In this document: in pieces, positions 44,146 through 54,833 of the stretch
Numbering within the stretch: the first letter of the stretch is position 1
Layout of the letters: each line of letters opens with the position of its first letter
NCBI RefSeq assembly: GCF_003171515.1
Contig: NC_089399.1
Location: 2,294,001-2,358,000 of the forward strand
DNA from: Pyrenophora tritici-repentis
Lineage: Eukaryota; Ascomycota; Dothideomycetes; Pleosporales; Pleosporaceae
Length of the DNA stretch: 64,000 bases
Direction of reading: 5' to 3'
Notes under the pieces: model-generated
Database searches by the model: none
Seen by the model: only the letters and a program-made list of their open reading frames with translations
What the model was told of the DNA's origin: nothing
Translations under genes and position numbers: made by a program

Positions 44146-44726
44146 GGTGGTTTGAGTAGTCGTGGTAGCCAAGGGCCGGCACTGCTTGGAGGCCCCAGGG
44201 GACGTGTCGAGGCCAGGCGCAGGAACAGCACGGCAACACGGCGGTCACATGTGCACGAAAGATTGCCAGCTCGCCGTGGTGTTGGAGTCGTGTATGTATC
44301 AGACTACCAATCGAACGTTGTTGGCCAAGAGACCCTGGCTATCCTGGCGCACATCCGCTACGCCTCTTCCATTATAAGCTCGGCCGTTCCCTGTGCAACC
44401 GAGCCGCCGCTTACGCCGCAACCAGCTACTTCAAACGCCATCACTCATTATCAAAGTCAAATGTCTCTCGGACCACGGACAAAACGACTAAGCGCACTGC
44501 TATACATTGCTACGCTACCGGCCCGCCATCATCACCCGTGTCAGGCCTGTCTGCCAAGCCTTACTACCATGGCACAGCACTGCTCCAACTACTGCAAGCT
44601 CGCCCAACGCCTTGTCCAGCGGGTATAACCACGTCTAATCATGCCCCGGTCCCACAATCGCTAGTCAAACGCCCAAGATTAACGCCATATCTGCATCCAT
44701 ATACTTGAATATCAACACATTCTGCT
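44146..44726. other. Intergenic region F-box gene / SMC6
   Basis: 581 bp: promoter of the F-box-like gene and 3' flank of SMC6 (both minus). No other feature. Confidence 0.55.
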
Positions 44727-47700
44727 TCAGCCGCGTTGGAGGTTCAGTGCCGTCTGCCCGCGCTCCGGGTCGCTCATCTTGATCATCTTGACATCCGCCG
44801 CCCGGCTCACATTGTCCATTCCCTGCGGCGTGATGAAGATGAATTGTCGGCCGATCGACCGTCGAGCAGCTTCAATAATCATCTTCATACTGATCTCGCG
44901 ATTGACGCTGTCCATGAAAACGTCGCTACAAACGTTAGCTTGTACTCATCAAAACATCAAACCCAACTTACAACTCATCGAGGCAGCGGATCGGTGATCC
45001 CATGGCCTCCCACAACGAGAGTAGCAGACACACAGTCGAGTAGGATTTCTCGCCACCCGACAGCGTCTTGGTCTGCCTACCCTCTGCATGCGTTTCTGAA
45101 CTATCTGGTTGGACCTGCCAGAGTCAGCAATCTCGTCAACTTTACGCCATACTTCCCACTCACATTGATGTCCAGGAGTGCCTTTTTGTGGTCGATGTAC
45201 AAGGTACCTCTGAACTTGCGCTCGCTCAAGAGATAGTTGAATGTAACTCGCGCTCGGATCGAAATGCCTGACCGGAACAGCTTCCATCGATTGCGCCTGT
45301 TGGTCAGAGTAGTGATGAGATGATTGCGCAGACTCTTGATTTCATCCAGCTCTTTCATGGCACCGCGGTGCGCCTTTTTAGCATCGTCCGCTGCAGCTAG
45401 AAGCTGAATCTGTGATCCACCAAGTTCGGTTTCCATTCTTGTTCGCTTTTGCTCAAGTTTCCTGAGCTCTTCGAGAAGATCGTCAGCCGATCTACCAGGA
45501 GGCACAGGAATACGTGTTCCACCAGTAATCTGCATTGCCTGTTCTGTCATTTCTGCCAGCTGAGTTTGCTGAACTACCAGGTGGTCTGTCCATGCCGTTT
45601 TGTTCTCCTCTACTTTACGGACCGAATCGTACGCCGCGTTCTTGGTCTTGAGCGCTTGATCTCGTTCGTTCTCAAAGCCTTTGACTGCCTGTCTGGCTTT
45701 ACTGAGCTCGTACTCGAGATCCGCGACACACTTCGCCGCTTCGTCCATTTCACGCTTGTGGATTTGCTGCTCGTTATTACACGTCATGATCGCCTTCTCA
45801 GCGTCCTCGAGAATCCCTTCTGTGTTTGCAACTAGAAGCTTGGCCTCCTCAAGTTCTCCTTCGGCCTCCTTGACAGCTGATGCGTCTGGAGTCGCCTCAC
45901 TCAACTCGCCCTCCAGTCGATCCAAGTTTGCTGATGCCCTTTGCTGTTCAACTTGGAGGTTTTTCTTCTGTTTTTTATGCTCGGCCTCTCTGCGCTCACA
46001 ATCTTTCAAGTGGTTTTGTGCTTGGTGCAGTTCCTTCTCGAGAGTTTGTAACTCCTGTTCCCTTACGGCGAGACGGCTCTGTTCCTCTCTGATGAATTGT
46101 TAGTGAGATACGCAAACGTTAGAGGGGCACTCACCTAATCTGAGCATCCCGATCAACCTGCATCCGCATGGCTCCAGTGTATTCGGCGATTGGACTGTTG
46201 TTGATACCACCTGCAGGCGAGCGGTTTATTACTCGACCTCTTCGCGTATCACCATCCGCGAACGTGAAGCACATTCTGACATTTTTCGTCAGTGGTCCTT
46301 GGTCCGCGATAAAATTAGAACCTTCCTGTAGATTCTCGATGAGCACAGTTTGCTCGATTCCCTGGTTGATGATGAGTTGATTTCGAACAAGGTCGTTGTC
46401 GATCTGTCCATGTGTTAGCTGACCGCTTCTTCGTATGCACATGTCACCTACTGTGAGTGCTCGCATCCACGTCAAAAGCTCCTTCGCAGGTTCGTGGGGC
46501 TGCGTGTCAATACGGGACCTCTTACCAATATATATTGGAGCAGACCTGGCATTGTCAGCGTCATCTCAAGCTTCGAATTCGAATACGTACCATCCCGTCT
46601 TGTTCATGAGCCCTGAGAGTTTAGTCTGGTCATGTTTGCTGGTAACGACAAAACCGTTTAGAGTCTGACCGAACTGCTTTTCCAAAATGCGGCCCCATTT
46701 AGACGCTGTTAGCTTTACATGACGACCAATCGGTCCCACAGGTGTCTCTCGAAACCCGCGCTCTCTCTTAATCGCATCTAACAAGTCCTGCAGCTTGTTG
46801 GGCTGCGGAAATCCGTCCATGCCGTTGCTCTCGCCCTTTTGCAACCGAGCGATGGTGCTCCGAATGACCACTACGGCGTTGCGTGCTTCCTGTGCCTTTT
46901 TCTTGGCTTTATCCAATTCCATAGTCGCTGCATTGAGCTCTTTGTTGAGCTGCGGAAGCGCCGAGTCGTGCGATGTGTATCTCTCTTTCGCATTTTCGTG
47001 CTCGATTTTGGCCTCGTCACGCTCACGAACCTTTTCTGCATAGAGACCATTTTCGACTTCGTCCAGTCGTCGCTGAAGCTGTCTGACGTTATCTTCTTTC
47101 TTTCCAACCTCGTTTTTCGCCGCATCCAATGCACCTCTAGCTAAGCGGACTTCCGACAATCCCTGTGCGAGTTTTGCTTTTCCCTTTTGGAACGCTTCTT
47201 TGGCAACATCCCTTTGTTCTATCGCGGGTTCCAAATCTTCCGTGATTTTGATGACAGCTTCTTGGGCTGCCCCATAATTCTGATCAGCGAGCTCGAACTC
47301 GTTTTCTGCTCTTATTACCATCACCTGCTTCTCTTCCATCAAGTTATCAGCTTTTGCGATTGCAGATACTGCCTCCTCCACTGATCTCTCCTGTTCCTCC
47401 ACTCTAGCCCAAGCTGCTTGGTTGGCTCTGCTTCTCTCCATGGATCGCATGGTTTCCATCTCCACTGATGTTTTGGCTCTCGACGCCGCCTCTTGCATTT
47501 CTTGCCGTAAAACTTGCAGGTCAGCTTCCTTGACCTCCACTCTTGTATTCATAGCTTCTAGGGACTGTTCAATCTGTTGATAGTCCCTATTCAAGTTTTC
47601 GAGTTGCGTGCCTTGAAGAAAAAACTTGTACTTGTCCTTCGGAGTAGAATGGTTGAGAAACTGCCTTGCCATGTCCTGCGTCAATACATTCATCGGATTA

Positions 47701-48417
47701 TCGATTTGCATAGAGAAAGCGTCGAGGATATCCTCCAGCTCTGCTTTTTTGGTCGTGACCAGCTTGTTGTTGGAGTCCTTGAGCTTGAATCCAGAGGTAC
47801 CAGACTTGTTAAAGTGGCGTTCGACAATGATGGAGGTGCCATATATTGCGGGCTTGTAGGCGAGGGGGCCCTGGTTCTTGATCTTGACCGTCACTGAAGC
47901 GTGCTCCTTGCCCTCCTTGATCAGACTCTTGAGATTTTGGGCTCGATTGGTTGCAGTGGCCTTTCCACCCAGGCATATAGTGAGGGCTGTGAGTACGGCA
48001 CTCTTCCCGCTGCCGTTGTGTCCAATGATGAAGTTGATGAGGGGTCCCAAAGTCACCGTCAGGTGCTCGTGGCACATGAAATTGATGCACTGGATCTCTT
48101 CAATGATTCCAGAGTCTGACGGGACATTCTGCCTGGCTGTAGGTTCCATGTAGATCTTCTCCACTCGCTGTGTCGCCCACTTCTCTTGGGCCTGGAGGCT
48201 GTCCTCGTCCTCGCTATCGCTACCACTTGCCACATCGGATCGCTCGTCGCCTGAGGATCCGGCGTTGCTTTCTGGCTCGGATTGTCGTCGTCGCTTATTC
48301 TAGTCTGTGTTAGCGGATCGTGCCGTTTGTTTGAGGAAATCGACTTACACGATCATTACGGCCAACACTACTCACGTCGATCCCATTGGTAAGGGCGCGA
48401 GGGCGCTTCGCAGACAT
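44727..48417 (-). CDS. SMC6: Structural maintenance of chromosomes protein 6
   Basis: Seven exons: 48376-48417, 46591-48299, 46452-46545, 46403-46135, 46088-45164, 45114-44972 and 44925-44727 (1126 aa). All phases agree; introns are 46-76 bp. Smc6 pairs with Smc5 in the Smc5/6 complex that resolves recombination intermediates and supports DNA repair and replication. Visible: an acidic N-terminus; ATPase head with Walker [21 protein letters not shown] at about residue 107; the Q-loop region [20 protein letters not shown]; a long coiled coil; hinge around residues 570-700 (TGW joined to [13 protein letters not shown] across intron 2; later [16 protein letters not shown]); a second coiled coil; the ABC signature LSGGEKS at about 1031; and Walker [28 protein letters not shown] sequence ends the head. 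Length is normal for the family. Confidence 0.95.
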
Positions 48418-49027
48418 GACCGCAGCCATAAGTGCAGCCCAAAGTTGGAGGTGGGGGCGTTGGTGGGCGCGGAGATAGTACAAGGTCTCATCAGGCGTTG
48501 GGGATGAGAACGCGTCTGGGCGCTCCTTCCCCGCTAGAGCCTTCAGAAACAACGCTAGCGCGTATGCAGCCCGTCACCTCACCCACTGCTGCACTCAAGT
48601 GCTATGCACTGCCTTTGCAGTTAACATCTTTGGAACAATCAAGTCGAAATAAACTGACCATTAACGTGATTACTTAGTAAATAGTGGCAAAACATCTTAT
48701 AGAGCAAGTCCGCAGTACTATGCACGTGCATATCAGCACGTGACACCGCGTCTACACGCGTCTACCGTAGGCAAGACACCACTATGACGTCTCAGAACCC
48801 AACAATCTGGGAGACATATAAAATCAGAAACCCAAACATTGCATTCATCACTTTCTTACGCACTCTCGATTCGTCTACATATGCTGCCAACGCCTTCAAA
48901 AAGGGTATATCGAGCGTGAATGTTCGCCAACTACCACTACCATGCAAGAAGACCACAAGCGCAAAACAACCCGCTACATATGCAAACAACAATACCATAT
49001 CACATGTTGCAAAGTAACTACAAAGTT
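48418..49027. other. Intergenic region SMC6 / SKT5
   Basis: 610 bp: SMC6 promoter and SKT5 3' flank. It contains a TGCACGTGCA / CACGTG pair near 48,723-48,741 that could bind bHLH factors, but nothing stronger. Confidence 0.5.
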
Positions 49028-51772
49028 TTACATGACGACCTATTATTGTATGTCAGCACATGTAAAGTGAGTGAAATGTTAAAGACTTACACAATCTCCT
49101 TCCTTTGGTGCGGCTCCAATACCCATCTCGTCAAAGGTCTTTGGCCCTTTACCTGGTGTCGAAGAGGCTGATGATGGTGCTGGCTTGGTAGGTGGCGTCG
49201 GTGTGACTGGCTTGCTTGCTTGTATTGGTGCTGGCTTCGGGGGCGGTTGCTGTTGCTGTAGAGTCTGTACCCTATTAGGCTTGGGCATATTGTCATACCC
49301 GCTGGGACGACCAGCTGATCCAGGCCGTGATGAGGGTCGCGAGTCCATGCGTGAATTTGTCCTGCTCTCCTGACCCGGTTGAACGGTAGATGGTCGGGTG
49401 TGCTGGCGCGGGTCGAGAGGTGCAACATAACCAATGTCTGGCAGCGTAGGTGCTTTCTTGAGTGGTGGTCCAGGCTGTTTCTGTAGCTTGTTCCGTGAGT
49501 CTGGCGCACTGTATCCGATATCCGGAGGTTGTGTGGTCGACGGGCGGTTTTGCGGCTCTGGACGCTGGGCACTGGGCCCTCCCGGTTGTCTATAGCTTCC
49601 GGGTCCCCCCTGTGGCATACCGCCGCGGCCACCGTTCGGAGGACGTCCACCTCTTCCGGGCCCCATGTTATCTACACTGGTGTGAGGCCGCAGTGGTAGC
49701 GGCCCCATATCCGGACCAGGACCGAGGCCTGGCCCTGGTCGTGGACTACCGCGCCCGTAGGGATCATTGGGGTACAGATTGGGGTTGATGGTGAATGCCG
49801 AGGATGCCCCGGATGCAGGGCGAGCGCTAGAAGCCCTGATTTCTGGTGCAAACCCACCAGCCATATTTGGCCGCTGCGGCCCCAACCGGGGAGGGCCATT
49901 GTCTATGGGGTATGGTGCTGCTGTAGATGGACGGTCATAAGGTGCAGACATGGGTGAATTGCCGACCATTGGAGGCTGGTCCGAGATGGGATACGGCGTT
50001 GTGCTGTCGCCTCGGTTTGGAGAACCATATTCAGAAGGGCTCACGTCATTGATGGCCGGCATAGCGGGCTGGCCTTTTTGCAGCCTTAGTGGCCGCTGTC
50101 CACGCATCGAGCCGTGTTTAGACTTGATCATGTTGATTGCGACATTCTCATGGTCCTTCTTCGACAAGGTCCGCGATAATTTGGATATGCTCTCTATGCG
50201 TGCAGTAGCGTCTCTGTTGCCGTTCTTTGCGGCCTTCTCGTACCATTCTAGGGCCTTTTCAAGGTTGACCGGAGTGTTCATTCCGATTTCGTTGAAGTAA
50301 CCCATGGCAAACTCTGCCGTGGCGAGTCCTGCTGCTGCGGCACGCTGTGCATATTGGAAGGCAAGCTCTTCGTTCTTGGCGAATTCTCCTTCGTGTCCGC
50401 AGAGAAACCACTTGCTGATAGCCATGTCTGCCTCGGGCTCCCCCTGTCTGGATGCAAGTGCATTGTAGTGCAGCGACAAGGTGGGGTTGAATTCACAGCC
50501 CAGACTGCAAAGCTCATAAGCAGCTCCCATCTTGAGCTGGGCCTTTGCAAACCCAAGGTAAGCGGCCTTTTCAATGTTTTGCCTTGCACCCTTCTCGTCG
50601 TACGGCAAGAAGACTTCGGGAACGCTGATTTGAGGCAGTTCACGTGCCTGGAGCATGCCCAAGACGTAAGCACCCTGCGGAGCGTTCTCATCAGCAGTGG
50701 CCGCTGCCTGCCTGATGAGCTGAATGCCCCTGGCAAAGTCTTGTGGCTGGCCGTGCTGACCGAGCAGCGTCATCATGCCAAGGCGATAGTTGGAAGCCGA
50801 ATCACCCTGTTCTGCGCCAGCCTTGTAATTCTGCAGTGCCTTGATGGGATCGTTCGATTGCTCAAACTGCATGCCCATCCGGTATTCTGCCCTGGCATAG
50901 CCTTTTGCTGCCGCACGAGAGTAACACCGAAAGGCCTCCTTCTTGTCGGCACGCATGCCAAACTTGCCAAACTCCAGCCACATGCCCCGCATAAAAGTGG
51001 CCTTGGGATGTCCTTGGTCTGCAAGAAAAGTGACGACATTCATGGCATCCAGACGCAGCTGATGCTCGACCTGGGGAGTTGCGGGTCTTGCGCCCTGTAT
51101 CTCGGAAATGCGCTGCTCATGCAGCTGGGCGGCGTCTACATACTGCAATGCGTCTTGTGCCCAGGCCAGCTGCATCTCGGGGTCGTTTGAGTTGAGCACC
51201 GGCAAGCGGGCATTCTCCAACACGGCCTCCTTCTCATCGTCAGAGGGGGGCACATTCGGAGGCTTGTTCGGAAGCTTGGGAAAGGGCGAGAAGTTGGGCG
51301 AGTCGTGATGCTGTGCGAACTGGTTGTAGTCGTGCGACGGCTGCTGGTGTTGCACGGCTTGAGGCTGCACGTTTGGCGGCTGGCGGAAGGCGGATGAGAT
51401 GGTTCCTTGCCGCGACGGCCATTGGTCGTTGTGCACCGGCAGCTCGTGGTAGCCCCCCTGGTGCGGTGGGTATTGCTGCTGTGACTGATTGTACGTGGCC
51501 TGGGTTGGTGACATGGTCGTGCTACGGGGGCCGTTGGCTTCCAACTCCAAATGAGCTATGTTTTCTTGCATATTCTCGGGCACTTCGGGCATTATGCTAC
51601 CGCCAACCTACGTCAGCCACAATCAAAAGGCGCGTACATGGTCTTGGGCTAGAACAAACCGCTGAGGCGCAGGCGAGATGACTTCAGGCGACGGCGCCGG
51701 CATGTAATAGTCATCAAAGCCGCCTGGCACAAATGTAGCCCCGAGCTGGGGCTGGCCTTGGTGATAGCTCAT
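49028..51772 (-). CDS. SKT5: Chitin synthase activator Skt5/Chs4, prenylated Sel1-repeat protein
   Basis: Three exons: 51660-51772, 49091-51596 and a 12-nt last exon 49028-49039 (876 aa). The long central frame alone would end in GDCVSL, but a perfect donor (GTAAGT), branch point GTGCTGACAT and acceptor AATAATAG remove that end and give a terminal CVVM, a CaaX prenylation box as in yeast Skt5. The first intron (63 bp, donor GTTTGT, branch point GCTGACG) adds MSYHQGQPQLGATFVPGGFD. Skt5/Chs4 activates and localises a class IV chitin synthase at the septum. Visible: a Gln/Pro-rich N-terminus; Sel1-like repeats at about residues 240-500 (KKEAFRCYSRAAAKGYARAE; ALQNYKAGAEQGDSASNYRL; AQRAAAAGLATAEFAMGYFN; ALEWYEKAAKNGNRDATARI); and a long Pro/Gly/Arg-rich tail before the CaaX box. 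Confidence 0.93.
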
Positions 51773-52902
51773 TGTGGCCACGAGAGTTGAGCTGACCTCG
51801 TTATGGCGACTGGGTAGTTAGCGCGTCAGTGGATATCCAAAAGGAACGTGAACCCGTGCAAATGCACGTCTTCGCCTCGCACGCGATGGTCGCATGAGGC
51901 CGTCGTCACAGACACGGCCATGCATGGCGCATGGCGGGTGAAGTAGGATCGAGCGTACCTTGACCTTGGTGGGGTTGCTAACCTGAGCTCGACCCTTGCG
52001 ATATGTCGGGTATACGAGGAAGCGAGCGATCTGGCGTAGTTGTGTAGCTATCAAGACGGCTGCAGGCGGCGACGGCGGAGAAGGGTTACAACGAGGGGCA
52101 CAGGTAGGAGAGAAGAGGTAGAGAGGCCTGAGACGAGAGGCGCGTAGTTTATTGCTGAAACAGGCACTGCGGTAGTCGGACTATCTCAGATGCTGGAGTT
52201 TGAAAGGTGCATCGTTTGACGTCAAGGACCAACTAGTGAGCTCTTCGACCTTGTATGTATGGACATGTGCACTGCGAGGGGTCACAGGAACAAGCGCAAA
52301 AGGGACCCTTGTGAGATGGTCGCCATGGTTAATAACGTTGCCGCGTACCCGTCAGGGGCTCGCCGCTCGCTTTTGCTATAAATGTTTTCGATACAACTGG
52401 CGCATTGGAGCCCACTTTGGGTACACAACCACTGCTGCGCCATCCTCATCGCTGAGGCTGTGTAGTGACGTTGCGCCGAGTCATCTCCTCTGCAGTGTTT
52501 TAGGAAGGTTTTGTGCACGTCTGCTTCATCAAATCTCGCGTGTAGCCAAGGGCTGAGGCAATCGAGTTGTTTGCGGAGATGAGGTCTTAGATATACGCCC
52601 GGGCTGGCTCGGGCTTGGAAGTGGCTTGCGCTTGCACAGGCCTCCCTTCCTGCTTCTATCTGAGCCTCGTCGACATGGTCACGGTTAGAGAGCAAGTCGT
52701 CTCCGCATTGTATAGAAAGTGTGCTTTGGCGTTTAATTCTTAAATTACTGCTGACATGATGACTGCATCCAACGAGCACCCCTACCAGGCGCCATGCGTA
52801 GGCATCTTACCCAAAGAAGCTGCCATTGCTGTCTTAAACATCGCAACGGTAAAGTGAAGTGTACGATACAGTCGAACAATCAACACAAATGTCGTGCTAC
52901 AC
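51773..52902. other. Intergenic region SKT5 / ASF1
   Basis: 1.13 kb: SKT5 promoter and 5' UTR, and ASF1 3' flank (both minus). A 165-codon open frame at 52282-52779 (minus) lacks homology I recognise and has random-like composition, so it is not called as a gene. Confidence 0.5.
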
Positions 52903-53922
52903 CTAGTGCACCATGACATCCGCGCCGTGCTGTTGCTGTTGTGGGGCTCCAGGCTGTTGTTGGGGCTTGTCACCTCCAGCACCACTTGGCTCAGCCTCGT
53001 CCATCTCCATGTCATCATCTCCACCCTCCTCGCCCTCGCCCTCGCCCTCCTCCTCTTCATCGTCTTCGGAGTCTTCAATGTCAATCTCCTCGCTGCCTGC
53101 CTCAGACTCGGCATCCTCGTCGTTGGCGGGGCCAGCAGTGTCCTCAGCACCTGCCATGGCCGCATCATCACCCTCGGCGGCGACACCTTCACCCTCGACG
53201 CCCTCCTCCTCGTCCTCCTCTTCTTCAATGCCGTACTGGTCTCCGTCGGCGGTGAGGTCAGCCTCTGGCTGTTCAGGGGGGAACTCGGGCGGTGCAGATT
53301 CCTCAGAATCCCTGAAATGGTTAGCGGGGGTGCGGGGTGCAATACGTAGTTTGGAACATACCACTTGATGGCAAAGCGTGTGACTCGCGGCTTCTCTGCA
53401 AGAATTTGCCTCTGTACCTTCTCAATCACAGGCTTGGTGGGCGGGTCTAGTGCCAGCGCCTCGTCTGTGTACTCGTTGTTCACATAGTAGCCGACGCGGA
53501 CAAACTCGCGCTCTTCGTAGCTGCAGCTCAACAGAATAACTGTGACGCCGATGATTTCGCTGTTGGGGATACGCGATAGGTTCGGGGGGTCGGCGCGGAA
53601 CTGGAACTTGTTGACGCCGACTGGCAGCGGGCCAACAAAGACAGAGTCGAGTTCCTGATCATACTCGTTTCTGCACGCTTTCGTTAGACGTGGTGGCGGC
53701 TACAACTCGACGGGTGAACTTACGACGTCGCCGAACCAACGTAGGTCAATTTCCACTCGAGATCTATTCTTCGGTCAATGACTGTGCAAAACATCATTGG
53801 CGAGTGCACCTACCCTTCTGTAGTTGCTCAAGGCATTCAAAAGTGATCTCAAATTCATACGGCTCATCAAAGCGCGCGGGGTTGTTCTTCACCTCAACAC
53901 CGAGAAGCGACACGACAGACAT
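52903..53922 (-). CDS. ASF1: Histone chaperone Asf1
   Basis: Four exons: 53814-53922, 53724-53763, 53362-53670 and 52903-53311 (288 aa), all phases consistent. Asf1 binds histone H3-H4 dimers and delivers them to CAF-1, HIRA and Rtt109 during nucleosome assembly. The conserved immunoglobulin-like core of about 155 residues is nearly textbook: [88 protein letters not shown] and [12 protein letters not shown]. The divergent C-terminal tail is highly acidic (Asp/Glu runs, about residues 175-255) and ends Gln-rich, as in other fungi. One exon is only 40 bp. It is divergent from the Zn2Cys6 regulator. Confidence 0.97.
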
Positions 53923-54833
53923 TGTGAAGGTGAATTGTAGGACAACTAGAAAGTAGATGGCACTATTGATTTGGAGGCGGTGATGGATTTGGAAGTTGAG
54001 CGTGCGTGATGGGGAATTGCAGAAGAAGCGACAGGAAAAGGTGTTTGTTATGGGAAGCGGTGAGGCCGTGCGTTAGAGAGATCGCGGCGGCAACCATCAG
54101 TGGATCAATCCATTGATAGGCCTGTCGAATTGGGCCTGTCGCGAGTCGCGTTGACTAGAAACGTGACCAGGCGTCGCGCGTACGCGTTTTGCGGCACTGT
54201 CTCCTCTCCAAGCCTGACGAGATGAGCGTGTAAGCCAGCAAAGAGTATCTCGATTGCACATGGCCTTGTCACTCGCATATACTGGTGTAATCGCTTCGCA
54301 TTTTGATTGAATCTACACGAACAATCGAAGACTTGGGCCAGTCAAATTGCACTAGCCCCACGGGCGCAAAGATTCTAGAGCAGATAGCAGAATAATCCCA
54401 CCTGGTAGGAACTGAGTTTGGTCAAAGTAGTGTCAAAGGGGCCGACAGAAACTAGTTCTGCCGTCAGTCAACTGTTAGGGACGAATGCATGCATCGCCGA
54501 AGAATTAAGGCGGGGCTGGCCGCCCTACCAGATTGAGATGAAGCACCAGCACAACTTGCGGATCTCTACTTAACACCCCAATTGTCGTGATTAAGAAACG
54601 AACATTGCCAGCATCTCCATGTCTGGCGCGAGAATATGCTGAGCAGTCTAGATGCTAGCTCTTACACATGTCCGCATTCACCAGCCACAGTAGTCATCGT
54701 CGACCTCGGCTCGGCTGACTACCTACTTAGGTACCTGTTTACACTTTTCCCTATCTCTCGCTAATCACTACATAGCCTCCTTTGTTCGTGTCTTATGTCC
54801 GTAATGCACCAACTGCATGGTGTTTAAACAGCC
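53923..54833. other. Shared upstream region of ASF1 and Zn2Cys6 gene
   Basis: 911 bp between divergent starts, holding both promoters. A pyrimidine-rich stretch (CCCTATCTCTCGCTAATCAC, about 54,748) lies just upstream of the regulator's start. No repeat seen. Confidence 0.55.

Noticed and set aside
52282..52779. 165-codon minus-strand frame between SKT5 and ASF1
   Set aside because: Random-like composition and no recognised domain; most likely ASF1 3' flank and SKT5 upstream DNA.
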